A stretch of 64,000 nucleotides of DNA from Fibrobacter sp. UWB10 (GTDB lineage: Bacteria; Fibrobacterota; Fibrobacteria; Fibrobacterales; Fibrobacteraceae), in NCBI RefSeq assembly GCF_900182935.1, contig NZ_FXUE01000001.1, positions 1,022,137-1,086,136 of the forward strand. Reading direction: 5' to 3'. The notes beneath the pieces are model-generated. The model saw only the letters and a list, made by a program, of their open reading frames with translations, did no database searches and was not told the origin of the DNA. The position numbers and the translations under genes were made by a program. Shown piece by piece: positions 44,956 through 52,366 of this stretch (positions are counted from its first letter, which is position 1; each line of letters begins with the position of its first letter).

Positions 44956-45106
44956 TTCAAAAAAAAGAATGTGACAAGCATCTCGCAAGTATTTGTCTTC
45001 CAAAAATTTACGTGCATTTTTTCGCCAATTAAACTATCTTTAAGCGCGGATGGAATTGGAAGGACTTTCGGAACGAAAGTCTAATCGTATTTGTTTGAGG
45101 ATGCAT
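44956..45106 (+). promoter_or_regulatory. Promoter and structured leader of the third GH45 gene
   Basis: Counterpart of the block before the second GH45 gene: TATCTT at 45035..45040, GGATGGAATTGGA, and a perfect 8-bp hairpin with a GAA loop at 45063..45081. TGAGG stands six bases before the ATG at 45107. Confidence 0.55.
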
Positions 45107-46732
45107 ATGAAAAACCGATTCCTAAAATCCGTGCTAGTTTTGAGCACTGTTCTAGCACTTGTCAACTGCTCCGAAGAAACCGCGGATGCAATCAATAACC
45201 TGGACCCCCAAGCTAACCAGCCCACAGAAGACAATCCCAACACGCTTCCGGCAGATGAACCTTGTTGGCTTTTGAATGCCGGCAGTGATTTTCTCATTTA
45301 TTCTGCAGGCATTGTCACCGACGTTAACGGCAACGTAGTGGGCACCATCACCTTTATCGACGGAACTCTTACTGGTTCTATCGTCGCTATCGACGGCTCT
45401 GTGATCGTAGAAAACGTCGATGCCAGCGCACTCCCCCTCGTAACTCGCGCTACGGTGAACGCAACGACAACGCCGACGACTCCCGCTTCGTCTGCCGGCA
45501 CCTCTACAACTCCCACGCTGTCTAGCGCAACGGATCCCACGCCGACGCTTTCTTCTGGCAGCAACCCCACTATTCCTGTGGCAAGCAGCTCTTCCGAAAA
45601 GACCGCTGTAACTTCTTCTGCCACAAACCCGCAAGTCCAAAGTTCTTCTTCGAATCAGCAGCAGCCGAAGTCCTCTTCTGCTACATCTAGCAATCAGTGC
45701 GACGGAAAATGCCTTGACAGCGCTTCGGGCAAGTGCGTCGATCCGCACACCACTCTCAAGGGTTCTCACGACGAACAATACGCCTATGACGAATCTTGCA
45801 AGATTAACTGCTATTACGATCCGACCAATCAAAATTGCAAAAACCTCGGCGGCGGCAGCGCAGCTCCGGCAAGCAGCACTTCTCAGCCGAAATCTAGCTC
45901 CAGCGTAAAATCTTCGAGTAGCCAGCAACAACAGCAACCGAAATCTTCGAGCTCTGCCAAGTCCTCTAGCAGCCAGCAGCAGATAAAGTCTTCGAGTTCG
46001 CAGGCCACAAATCCCAACGCCTCTGCAGAAGAAGCCAAGTACCTCAATGCAGGTGCAGGTGGACAACAGGGCTTTGCAACCCGTTACTGGGACTGCTGTA
46101 TGCCCCACTGCGCATGGCCCGAACACGGCGGCAAGGCCAAGACCTGCGACGCCAAGGGTAAGACTCCTATCGGTAACAACAACGGCAGCATCTGCTCTAA
46201 CGGCCAGGGCACCACTTGCACGAGCCAGACCCCCATTATCGTGAGCGAAAAACTCGCCTACGCTTTCGCAGCAACGCCGGGTAACGACAATACTTGCGGC
46301 AAGTGCTTCGCCCTCACCTTTACCGGTCAAGGCAAGTACGAAACAAAGGCTAACCACCAGGCACTCAAGGGCAAGACCCTCGTGGTGATGGCCTCGAACA
46401 TCGGCTACGATGTGCAGGGCGGCCAGTTTGACGTGATGATTCCGGGCGGCGGCGTGGGAGCATTCAACGGTTGCGCCAACATGGGTTGGGGCGATCAAGG
46501 CGCTCAATACGGTGGTCTCCTCTCCAAGTGCGAAGACGAAGTCGGCTATGACGGCGACCTTCTGACCAAGCGCAAACAATGCCTTACCGAAAAGTGCAAC
46601 AAGTCCTTCGCCAACGACGCCGAGGCCAAGGAAGGCTGCCTCTTCCTTGCCACCTGGATGGAAGCCGCAGGTAACCCGCTGCACACCTACAAGGAAGTGG
46701 ATTGCCCGCAGGCCCTTATACAGAAATTTTAA
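45107..46732 (+). CDS. GH45 endoglucanase lipoprotein, third of three, with Cys-rich insert
   Basis: 541 residues from ATG 45107, matching the start of the second gene (MKNRFLKSVLVLSTVLALVNC). N-terminal module at about 48-105, a Thr/Pro/Ser linker, then a short cysteine-rich insert (about 200-255: CDGKCLDSASGKC ... CKINCYYDPTNQNC) not found in the other two. Further Ser/Gln linkers with QQQQQP, then the GH45 domain (about 325-541) with FATRYWDCCMPHC, GYDV and GQFDVMIPGGGVG. Enzymatically it should resemble its neighbours; the insert may be an extra binding or anchoring knot. Own terminator follows. Confidence 0.92.
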   Translation: MKNRFLKSVLVLSTVLALVNCSEETADAINNLDPQANQPTEDNPNTLPADEPCWLLNAGSDFLIYSAGIVTDVNGNVVGTITFIDGTLTGSIVAIDGSVIVENVDASALPLVTRATVNATTTPTTPASSAGTSTTPTLSSATDPTPTLSSGSNPTIPVASSSSEKTAVTSSATNPQVQSSSSNQQQPKSSSATSSNQCDGKCLDSASGKCVDPHTTLKGSHDEQYAYDESCKINCYYDPTNQNCKNLGGGSAAPASSTSQPKSSSSVKSSSSQQQQQPKSSSSAKSSSSQQQIKSSSSQATNPNASAEEAKYLNAGAGGQQGFATRYWDCCMPHCAWPEHGGKAKTCDAKGKTPIGNNNGSICSNGQGTTCTSQTPIIVSEKLAYAFAATPGNDNTCGKCFALTFTGQGKYETKANHQALKGKTLVVMASNIGYDVQGGQFDVMIPGGGVGAFNGCANMGWGDQGAQYGGLLSKCEDEVGYDGDLLTKRKQCLTEKCNKSFANDAEAKEGCLFLATWMEAAGNPLHTYKEVDCPQALIQKF

Positions 46733-46763
46733 TTCTGTAGCATTCTAGAACATGAAATATTTT

Positions 46764-46787
46764 GCCCCGATTCGTCGGGGCTTTTTT
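46764..46787 (+). terminator. Terminator of the third GH45 gene
   Basis: GCCCCGA (46764..46770), TTCG tetraloop, TCGGGGC (46775..46781) and six T. Confidence 0.93.
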
Positions 46788-46816
46788 ATATTATAGACAT
46801 AAAGGAGTGTTTTCGG

Positions 46817-47809
46817 ATGTTTGGAAAATTATCGATAGCAGCCTCTTTGGCTATGGCCGTTTCTAGCGCCCTAGCCACCACAAATGTCGCCTGCGTAGGC
46901 AACAGCATTACCGAAGGCTACGGAATCTGGGCCGACAAGAAATACCCCGATCACCTGCAAGAAATGCTCGGGAACGATTACGCCGTCACAAACTTTGGCG
47001 TGTCTTCGATGACATTTGCAGGTGAGAAAATCAAGGGCGGCGACAATAATTCAAGCTACTGGAAAACCGATAAGTTCAAGGCGGCTCTTGCCTCTTCGCC
47101 AAACATCGTAATCATTGAACTCGGCACCAACGACAGCAAGTACTTTATGGAAAGCGAGGGCGCCAATTACAATTACCTTTACGGGCAATGCGAAAAGTCC
47201 CAGTTGTACGCCGATTACGAGGCGCTAATCGACACGTTTGCGCACCTGCCCACCAATCCCGAAATTTACGCGACGCTGCAGCCCTACAGCAACAACGTGG
47301 GCTGGGCCATCATGGATACGGCTATCGTAAGCCAAATCAACCCGATTATCAAGGAAACCGCCGTCAAGAAGGGCGTCAACATCATCGATCTACATACGCT
47401 GTTCCAGACCCCCGCATGGTTCTTGGACGATAGCGTCCACCCGAATGCGACAGGCGCTCAAGAACTTGCGAAAATCGTGAACAAGTACATGACGCTTGCA
47501 AAACCCACACTCAAGCAAGAGCAGGCCACCTTGCAAGTGAGCGGCACGAATTACGGAATCCGCTGGTACAAAGACGGCAAGTTGATTGAAGGCGCCGACA
47601 AGACAACCCTTACGCTGACCGAAAAGGGCAAGTACAAGGCTCTTGTAAAAGTCGAAAACGACAACGATTCCTGGCTTTTGAGCAATGAAATCGAAGTGAA
47701 CGATTTGAGCGGCACAACAGGAATCGCTCCGGACCGCAACAAAAAAGCGCAGCCGAAGCTACGCAAATTACGTCATAAAGTCGATGTGAAGGGAAGATGG
47801 GTCAAGTAA
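46817..47809 (+). CDS. Secreted SGNH/GDSL hydrolase (putative carbohydrate esterase)
   Basis: 330 residues. Signal peptide to about residue 21 (AVSSALA). SGNH blocks are visible: block I CVGNSITEGYG with the nucleophile Ser, block III IIELGTNDS, block V DDSVHPNATGA with catalytic Asp and His. From about residue 238 a small Ig-like domain (IRWYKDGKLIEGADKTTLTL) is followed by a basic tail. Such proteins commonly deacetylate xylan or other plant polysaccharides; placement next to endoglucanases agrees, but the substrate is inferred. AAGGAG precedes the ATG. Confidence 0.88.
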   Translation: MFGKLSIAASLAMAVSSALATTNVACVGNSITEGYGIWADKKYPDHLQEMLGNDYAVTNFGVSSMTFAGEKIKGGDNNSSYWKTDKFKAALASSPNIVIIELGTNDSKYFMESEGANYNYLYGQCEKSQLYADYEALIDTFAHLPTNPEIYATLQPYSNNVGWAIMDTAIVSQINPIIKETAVKKGVNIIDLHTLFQTPAWFLDDSVHPNATGAQELAKIVNKYMTLAKPTLKQEQATLQVSGTNYGIRWYKDGKLIEGADKTTLTLTEKGKYKALVKVENDNDSWLLSNEIEVNDLSGTTGIAPDRNKKAQPKLRKLRHKVDVKGRWVK

Positions 47810-47820
47810 CCCCGGCACCC

Positions 47821-48903
47821 TTACTTTATGTTATCGTTCAAGAACTTGAATATCTTTTGATAAGCGTTGTCACGAGCAGGTTTATGTGAAAGAATAAGGT
47901 CGTGAAGGCCACCTTCAATTTCTTCAAGTTGCACACTCGGACCCAAATTGGCCCCATATTCACGGATGTGTTCAACATTCAGCACACCGTCGCAATGGGT
48001 GTATTCTTCGTTCCAGTCGTCGTCGCGGAAACTGCAACCGCTACGCATCACCAACACGGGAGGCGCGAGATGTAACCCCTGTTGGACACGGACATGCCCC
48101 TGGTGAATCGCATGGAGCCAGCCCAAATCAATCGGCAGGCTACCTGGGATTTTAAGACTATGGTCGTAATCCCATTCTCCGCCCTCGGACTTGTGCAAGC
48201 TTTTGTCGTAGTTCAAATTTTCGCTCCGCGGAATCCCGATATTCGGGAATACGCTTCCCAATGCAGAAAGCATCGGGGCGACGATATGACGCATAGGCCA
48301 CACATAATTCATTTCGAGAAACGGACTATTCAAGACGATAGCAGCAATATCTGCACCGTTATTCCGGTCAGATGCATACAGGCATGCGATAAGCCCGCCG
48401 GTGCTATGCCCCATTAAAATGAACGGTATGGAATCCCCCTCTAGGCCGCGAATTTTGGCGATAGCGGAATCAATTTCGGCGTAATACTCCGAAATATCGC
48501 GAAGTTCGCCAATCATTTCGCCTTCGCGTAGAGACCTACCGTACTTGTGCAAGTCTATTGCATAAAAGGAATAGCCTGCGGAATCAACCTTTTGGGCAAG
48601 TTCCTTTTGAAAGAAATAATCGTTAAACCCGTGTATGTAAAGAACTGTCGCTTTAGGAACACGTAATGATACAGAATCTTTTGCATAGAAAGCCGATTGC
48701 CCCAAATAATGAACAAGTGTTGCATGATATTGCGCATTTTCACCGGCATCATAACGATGCATAATGAACGGTTTCCCAAGGAGGGTGTCCTCCCGAAACA
48801 GGGATTCTCCCCTGCCACAACGTTCCGCAATATGGCTTGACGATGTAAAAAACTGCGCGAAGAGAATAGAAATAGAAACTAGAACAATAAAGCAGCACTT
48901 CAT
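47821..48903 (-). CDS. Alpha/beta hydrolase (lysophospholipase-like), membrane-anchored or secreted
   Basis: 360 residues from ATG 48903. N-terminal hydrophobic segment CCFIVLVSISILFAQFF (signal or anchor). Alpha/beta-hydrolase core: VLYIHGFNDYF (oxyanion region), nucleophile elbow LMGHSTGGLIA and a C-terminal GGLHDLIL with the catalytic His. It resembles the serine aminopeptidase S33/monoacylglycerol lipase group; the substrate is unknown. It converges on the SGNH gene. TATATT lies 10 bases before the ATG and there is no ribosome site. Confidence 0.85.
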   Translation of the reverse strand: MKCCFIVLVSISILFAQFFTSSSHIAERCGRGESLFREDTLLGKPFIMHRYDAGENAQYHATLVHYLGQSAFYAKDSVSLRVPKATVLYIHGFNDYFFQKELAQKVDSAGYSFYAIDLHKYGRSLREGEMIGELRDISEYYAEIDSAIAKIRGLEGDSIPFILMGHSTGGLIACLYASDRNNGADIAAIVLNSPFLEMNYVWPMRHIVAPMLSALGSVFPNIGIPRSENLNYDKSLHKSEGGEWDYDHSLKIPGSLPIDLGWLHAIHQGHVRVQQGLHLAPPVLVMRSGCSFRDDDWNEEYTHCDGVLNVEHIREYGANLGPSVQLEEIEGGLHDLILSHKPARDNAYQKIFKFLNDNIK

Positions 48904-49031
48904 ATAATGAGGCAATATAATTTTTTGTACCGACAGTCAATCATAAATTTTTCATACATAGCCATTTTTTTATACGAAGTCGCAAACTTTAGTTGGCGTG
49001 ATTTTCGTGGTTCTGTTTTTACAATTATAAT

Positions 49032-49349
49032 ATGTTCGATGAAGACGTCCACAAAAATGCTCTAAAAGCGTTTATCGCGTTTTTGAGGACGAAGACTACC
49101 CAGAAGAACATTGCCTTTTTTAGCGATATTTCCAGAGAATACGTAAGGCATCTCGGAAAAGGCGAAAAGATTCCCACCATCAAGGTATTCTTCAACATTA
49201 TCGAAGCCGCGGGTTTGGATCTGAAAGAAGGTCTCGGAATCTATATCGACTATCTCCAGGAACAAAAATTATCCCTCGCCGCCGACAGGAGCAAGGGATT
49301 GGAATACGTCAAGAGATTAAAGTCAAAGACGTCCAAAAAGAACGACTAG
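49032..49349 (+). CDS. Small helix-turn-helix protein (XRE-like), putative regulator
   Basis: 105 residues. The middle (about 20-62) reads TQKNIAFFSDISREYVRHLG then GEKIPTIKVFFNIIEAAG, which fits a five-helix XRE-type DNA-binding domain; the rest is helical with a basic tail. Targets unknown. The stop TAG interlocks with the stop of the convergent CAP gene in CTAG. There is no ribosome site; TACAAT (49020..49025) stands six bases before the ATG. Confidence 0.72.
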   Translation: MFDEDVHKNALKAFIAFLRTKTTQKNIAFFSDISREYVRHLGKGEKIPTIKVFFNIIEAAGLDLKEGLGIYIDYLQEQKLSLAADRSKGLEYVKRLKSKTSKKND

Positions 49350-49945
49350 AAAAAGTCTACGTTGAACCAACCTTTCTTGCCATCGGAAGATAAGGCGATT
49401 CCGCAAGCGACCTTGGTGTAACTCTTGTTACGCATATTCTTGTAGTGGCCAATCTTGCCATAATCGGCGTCGCTATTCAAGTCCGCCTCGCCGCTTTCAA
49501 CGAGTTTCTTTTCGTTCCACATCATTTCTAAATAGTAGTCCGCTACGGCCGAGGCATTCTTCTGGAAACTTCCATTGAAATTCGGCCCGCTGTTCTGCGC
49601 CCATTCGCCACAGTCGCCAAAGTGACCATGAGCCTTGCCCGACTTAAGATCGTCGGCAGATTGTTTATCGGCACAAGTCTGCTTTTCCTCGGAGGCGAGC
49701 GTGAGCGGTTCCAAGTCTTCTGTCGCGCGGTATGCGTTGATTTTCGCGAGGCAGTCTTCGCGCCAGCCCTCGTTGATAAAGGCATTATCCGATGTTCCTT
49801 TGTCCGAAACGGGGATGTTGATTTCGTTGCCGGTGTCGATATTGGCATCCGCGCCCGAAGACGAATCGCCGGAACAGGCGGAAAGGCCGAATGCCATGGC
49901 AAACGCGCAAGACGCTGCAATTGAATAGAATTTCTTAGTCATCAT
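49346..49945 (-). CDS. CAP/SCP-domain lipoprotein
   Basis: 199 residues from ATG 49945 (GGAG four bases upstream; the next ATG at 49942 is equally possible). Lipoprotein signal AMAFGLSAC, then a short Ser/Gly/Asp linker and a CAP domain (about 60-199): INAYRA, HGHFGDCGEWAQN, YLEMMWNEKK and GHYKNMRNKSYTKVACG, matching the helical and His/Glu motifs of cysteine-rich secretory/pathogenesis-related proteins. Bacterial CAP proteins are extracytoplasmic and mostly uncharacterised. Confidence 0.87.
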   Translation of the reverse strand: MMTKKFYSIAASCAFAMAFGLSACSGDSSSGADANIDTGNEINIPVSDKGTSDNAFINEGWREDCLAKINAYRATEDLEPLTLASEEKQTCADKQSADDLKSGKAHGHFGDCGEWAQNSGPNFNGSFQKNASAVADYYLEMMWNEKKLVESGEADLNSDADYGKIGHYKNMRNKSYTKVACGIALSSDGKKGWFNVDFF

Positions 49946-50024
49946 CAAACTCCTTCGGGGTGCGACACCCCTATAATCTTAAAGTATAATTTTTTTTGAA
50001 AAAACGTTTTCTAAATTTACCCTC

Positions 50025-51893
50025 GTGATTCAAATTCAGAACATTTCGAAGTCTTTTGGTGAGCAGGTGCTGCTTGACGGCGCCTCTATGCTTGTAGGCG
50101 ACCACGAACGCGTGGGCCTTGTGGGCCGCAACGGTTGCGGCAAATCTACCCTTTTCAAGATGATTCTCGGCCAGGAATGCATCGATGGCGGAAGCATCGA
50201 CATTCCCAAGAAATACACGCTGGGTTACCTGCAACAGCACCTGAACTTTACGCACGCCACGGTTCACGAAGAAGCCTGCAGCGTACTCAAGCCCAATGAA
50301 GACGGCTGGATTGAGGAGCATAAAGTCGAAGCGATTCTGTTCGGTCTGGGTTTCGATGAAGAATCCATGCACAAGAGCCCCGCACTCCTTTCGGGCGGTT
50401 TCCAGATTCGCCTGAACTTGGCGAAGGTCTTGGCCTCTGAACCCGACATGCTGTTGCTCGACGAACCGACCAACTATCTGGACATTGTGTCGATGCGCTG
50501 GCTCAGCCGCTTTTTGCGCAGCTGGAAAGGCGAAGTCCTTTTAATTACCCACGACCACCATTTTATGGACGAGGTCTGCACTCACACGGTGGGCATTCAC
50601 CGCCACAAGATGCGTAAGGTCAAGGGCACCGTAGAAAAACTCCGCGAAACGATTGCCGAAGAAGAAGAAGTCGCCCAGCGCACACAGGAAAACGAGGCGA
50701 AAAAGAAGGCCCAGCTGGAACAGGTCATCGAACGTTTCCGCTACAAAGCCGCAAAGGCCGCCATGGTGCAATCCAAGATTAAGGCGGCGGCAAAGCTTGC
50801 CACTGGCGAACGCCTCACCCACGAAAGGAACCTCGACTTTAGCTTTACCGAAGCAGGGTTCCCCGGCAAGCGCATGCTCCAAATCAAGGAACTGCACTTT
50901 GCCTATGGCGAAGGCCCGGAACTGATTACCGACCTCACCATGGAAGTTTTCAAGGGCGACCGCATCGCAATCATTGGCCCGAATGGTCGCGGTAAAACAA
51001 CGCTTTTGAACTTGATTGCCAAAGAACTGCAACCGACCGCCGGCGAAATCAGCCACAATCCGAATTTGCAGATTAACTACTTCGGCCAGACGAATATCAA
51101 CCGCCTGAACCTCGACAACACTGTTGAAGAAGAAATCGCCTCGGCCATCGAAGAAGTGGCACAGAAGAGCCGCGCCCGCGGACTTGCCGGCCTCATGATG
51201 TTCAGCGGCGATGCAGCATTAAAGAAGGTGAAGGTGCTCAGCGGTGGCGAACGTAGCCGCGTGCTCCTCGGAAAGATTCTTGCAAGCCCCTGCAACATGT
51301 TGCTGCTTGACGAACCGACAAACCACTTGGACATGGAATCCATCGAAAGCCTGATTGACGCCCTCGAAGATTACGAAGGCACGGCGATGGTGGTGACCCA
51401 TGACGAAGAATTGCTGCACGCATTCGCTACAAGGCTCGTGGTATTCGACGGTGGCAAGTGCCGCGTGTTCGAAGGCACCTACGCCGACTTCCTCGAAAAG
51501 GTGGGCTGGGCTAGCGAAAAGAAACCGGGCGGTTCCGAATCAGCGAACATCAAGGTTTCCAACATCGACGTGAAAACGGATGCACCCACCAGTGCTCCCC
51601 GCGCCAAAGAAGACCGCAAGGCTCGCGCCGATTACATCGCCGAACGTAGCAAGATTATCAAGCCGCTCGAAAAGAAACTCGCAAAGCTCGAAGAAGACAT
51701 CGCAAAGGCCGAAGCCTTGGGCGGTGAACTCGAAGCCAAACTCGTGACCGCCTCTGAAAGCGGCGACGGCAATGCCATTACCGCCATCGCAAAGGACATG
51801 GACGACAACAAGAAGAAAATCGACCAGCTCTACGAGGAATGGGAAAAGGTATCCGCCGAGCTCGAAGCCGCCCGCGATAAATATCCTATATAA
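50025..51893 (+). CDS. ABC-F family ATPase (Uup/EttA-like)
   Basis: 622 residues with two ABC domains: Walker A GRNGCGKST (about 36) and GPNGRGKTT (about 322), signatures LSGGFQIRL and LSGGERSRV, and Walker B LLLDEPTN in both. A charged interdomain linker (about 205-265) and a C-terminal coiled coil (about 535-620) match the Uup branch. There are no membrane segments; the family works on ribosomes or nucleic acids. The start is GTG at 50025, directly opening the first domain (IQIQNISKSFGEQ). No ribosome site; TAAATT stands seven bases upstream. Confidence 0.93.
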   Translation: MIQIQNISKSFGEQVLLDGASMLVGDHERVGLVGRNGCGKSTLFKMILGQECIDGGSIDIPKKYTLGYLQQHLNFTHATVHEEACSVLKPNEDGWIEEHKVEAILFGLGFDEESMHKSPALLSGGFQIRLNLAKVLASEPDMLLLDEPTNYLDIVSMRWLSRFLRSWKGEVLLITHDHHFMDEVCTHTVGIHRHKMRKVKGTVEKLRETIAEEEEVAQRTQENEAKKKAQLEQVIERFRYKAAKAAMVQSKIKAAAKLATGERLTHERNLDFSFTEAGFPGKRMLQIKELHFAYGEGPELITDLTMEVFKGDRIAIIGPNGRGKTTLLNLIAKELQPTAGEISHNPNLQINYFGQTNINRLNLDNTVEEEIASAIEEVAQKSRARGLAGLMMFSGDAALKKVKVLSGGERSRVLLGKILASPCNMLLLDEPTNHLDMESIESLIDALEDYEGTAMVVTHDEELLHAFATRLVVFDGGKCRVFEGTYADFLEKVGWASEKKPGGSESANIKVSNIDVKTDAPTSAPRAKEDRKARADYIAERSKIIKPLEKKLAKLEEDIAKAEALGGELEAKLVTASESGDGNAITAIAKDMDDNKKKIDQLYEEWEKVSAELEAARDKYPI

Positions 51894-51921
51894 AAAAGCT
51901 GATGCTGACCTTCGTCAGCAT
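51892..51921 (-). terminator. Terminator of the GroES-like gene, a REP-like hairpin
   Basis: ATGCTGAC (51902..51909) pairs with GTCAGCAT (51914..51921) around CTTC; in the minus direction the run of T complementary to 51892..51897 follows. The outer edge is GTCATGC on the minus strand. Confidence 0.8.
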
Positions 51922-51931
51922 GACATCTGGA

Positions 51932-52324
51932 TTACAAGTTCTCGATTCCGGCAACGTCGTCGGGGACGTCTTCGCGCATGACCATGAGCACGGCGTTCTG
52001 CGAGATAATTATATAGCGCTCGCCGTCTACTTCGATTTCATGACCGTTTGCATGCAGGTAAAGGGCCTCGTCGCCTTCTTTGACTTGCAGCGGCAAGTAC
52101 TTGACTTCGTCCGGAGATTCACCGCGGAATACGGCATCGCTATCCTGCGTCACAGGGAGCGGGTAACCAGGCCCCACTTTGACAACCAAACCCGTATGCA
52201 CGGAATCATGTTCGCGAACACTCGGAGGCAAATAAAGGCCGCTTCCGGTCTTGTTCGATGCTTCTAGGGGCTTAATCAGGATTCGGTCACCAATGACCAC
52301 GACATTCTTTAGCGGATTCAGCAT
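51932..52324 (-). CDS. GroES-like co-chaperonin, long form
   Basis: 130 residues against about 95 for typical GroES. N-terminal VVVIGDRILIKPLEASNKTG and GLYLPPSV correspond to the first strand and mobile loop; GLVVKVGPG and YIIISQNAVLMVM match the later strands. An insertion (about 58-80) and an acidic tail account for the extra length. There is no groEL in the neighbourhood, so it may be a second co-chaperonin with a specialised partner. ATG 52324 has TATCTT six bases upstream and no ribosome site. Confidence 0.85.
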   Translation of the reverse strand: MLNPLKNVVVIGDRILIKPLEASNKTGSGLYLPPSVREHDSVHTGLVVKVGPGYPLPVTQDSDAVFRGESPDEVKYLPLQVKEGDEALYLHANGHEIEVDGERYIIISQNAVLMVMREDVPDDVAGIENL

Positions 52325-52330
52325 AGCTAA

Positions 52331-52359
52331 AAGATAGAATTTGCACGCTTTGCTATAAT
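52331..52359. promoter_or_regulatory. Compact divergent promoter between the groES-like gene and the SLT-like gene
   Basis: Only 42 bases separate the two start codons. Plus strand: AAGATA, 17 bases, TATAAT (52354..52359), seven bases, GTG. Minus strand: ATTATA, 17 bases, TATCTT (plus 52331..52336), six bases, ATG. Each -10 occupies the -35 position of the other. Confidence 0.5.
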
Positions 52360-52366
52360 GTAATCC

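Noticed and set aside
45152..46684. 510-codon minus-strand frame opposite the third GH45 gene
   Set aside because: Shadow produced by Ser/Gln codon repeats; Arg/Ala-rich, no start signal.
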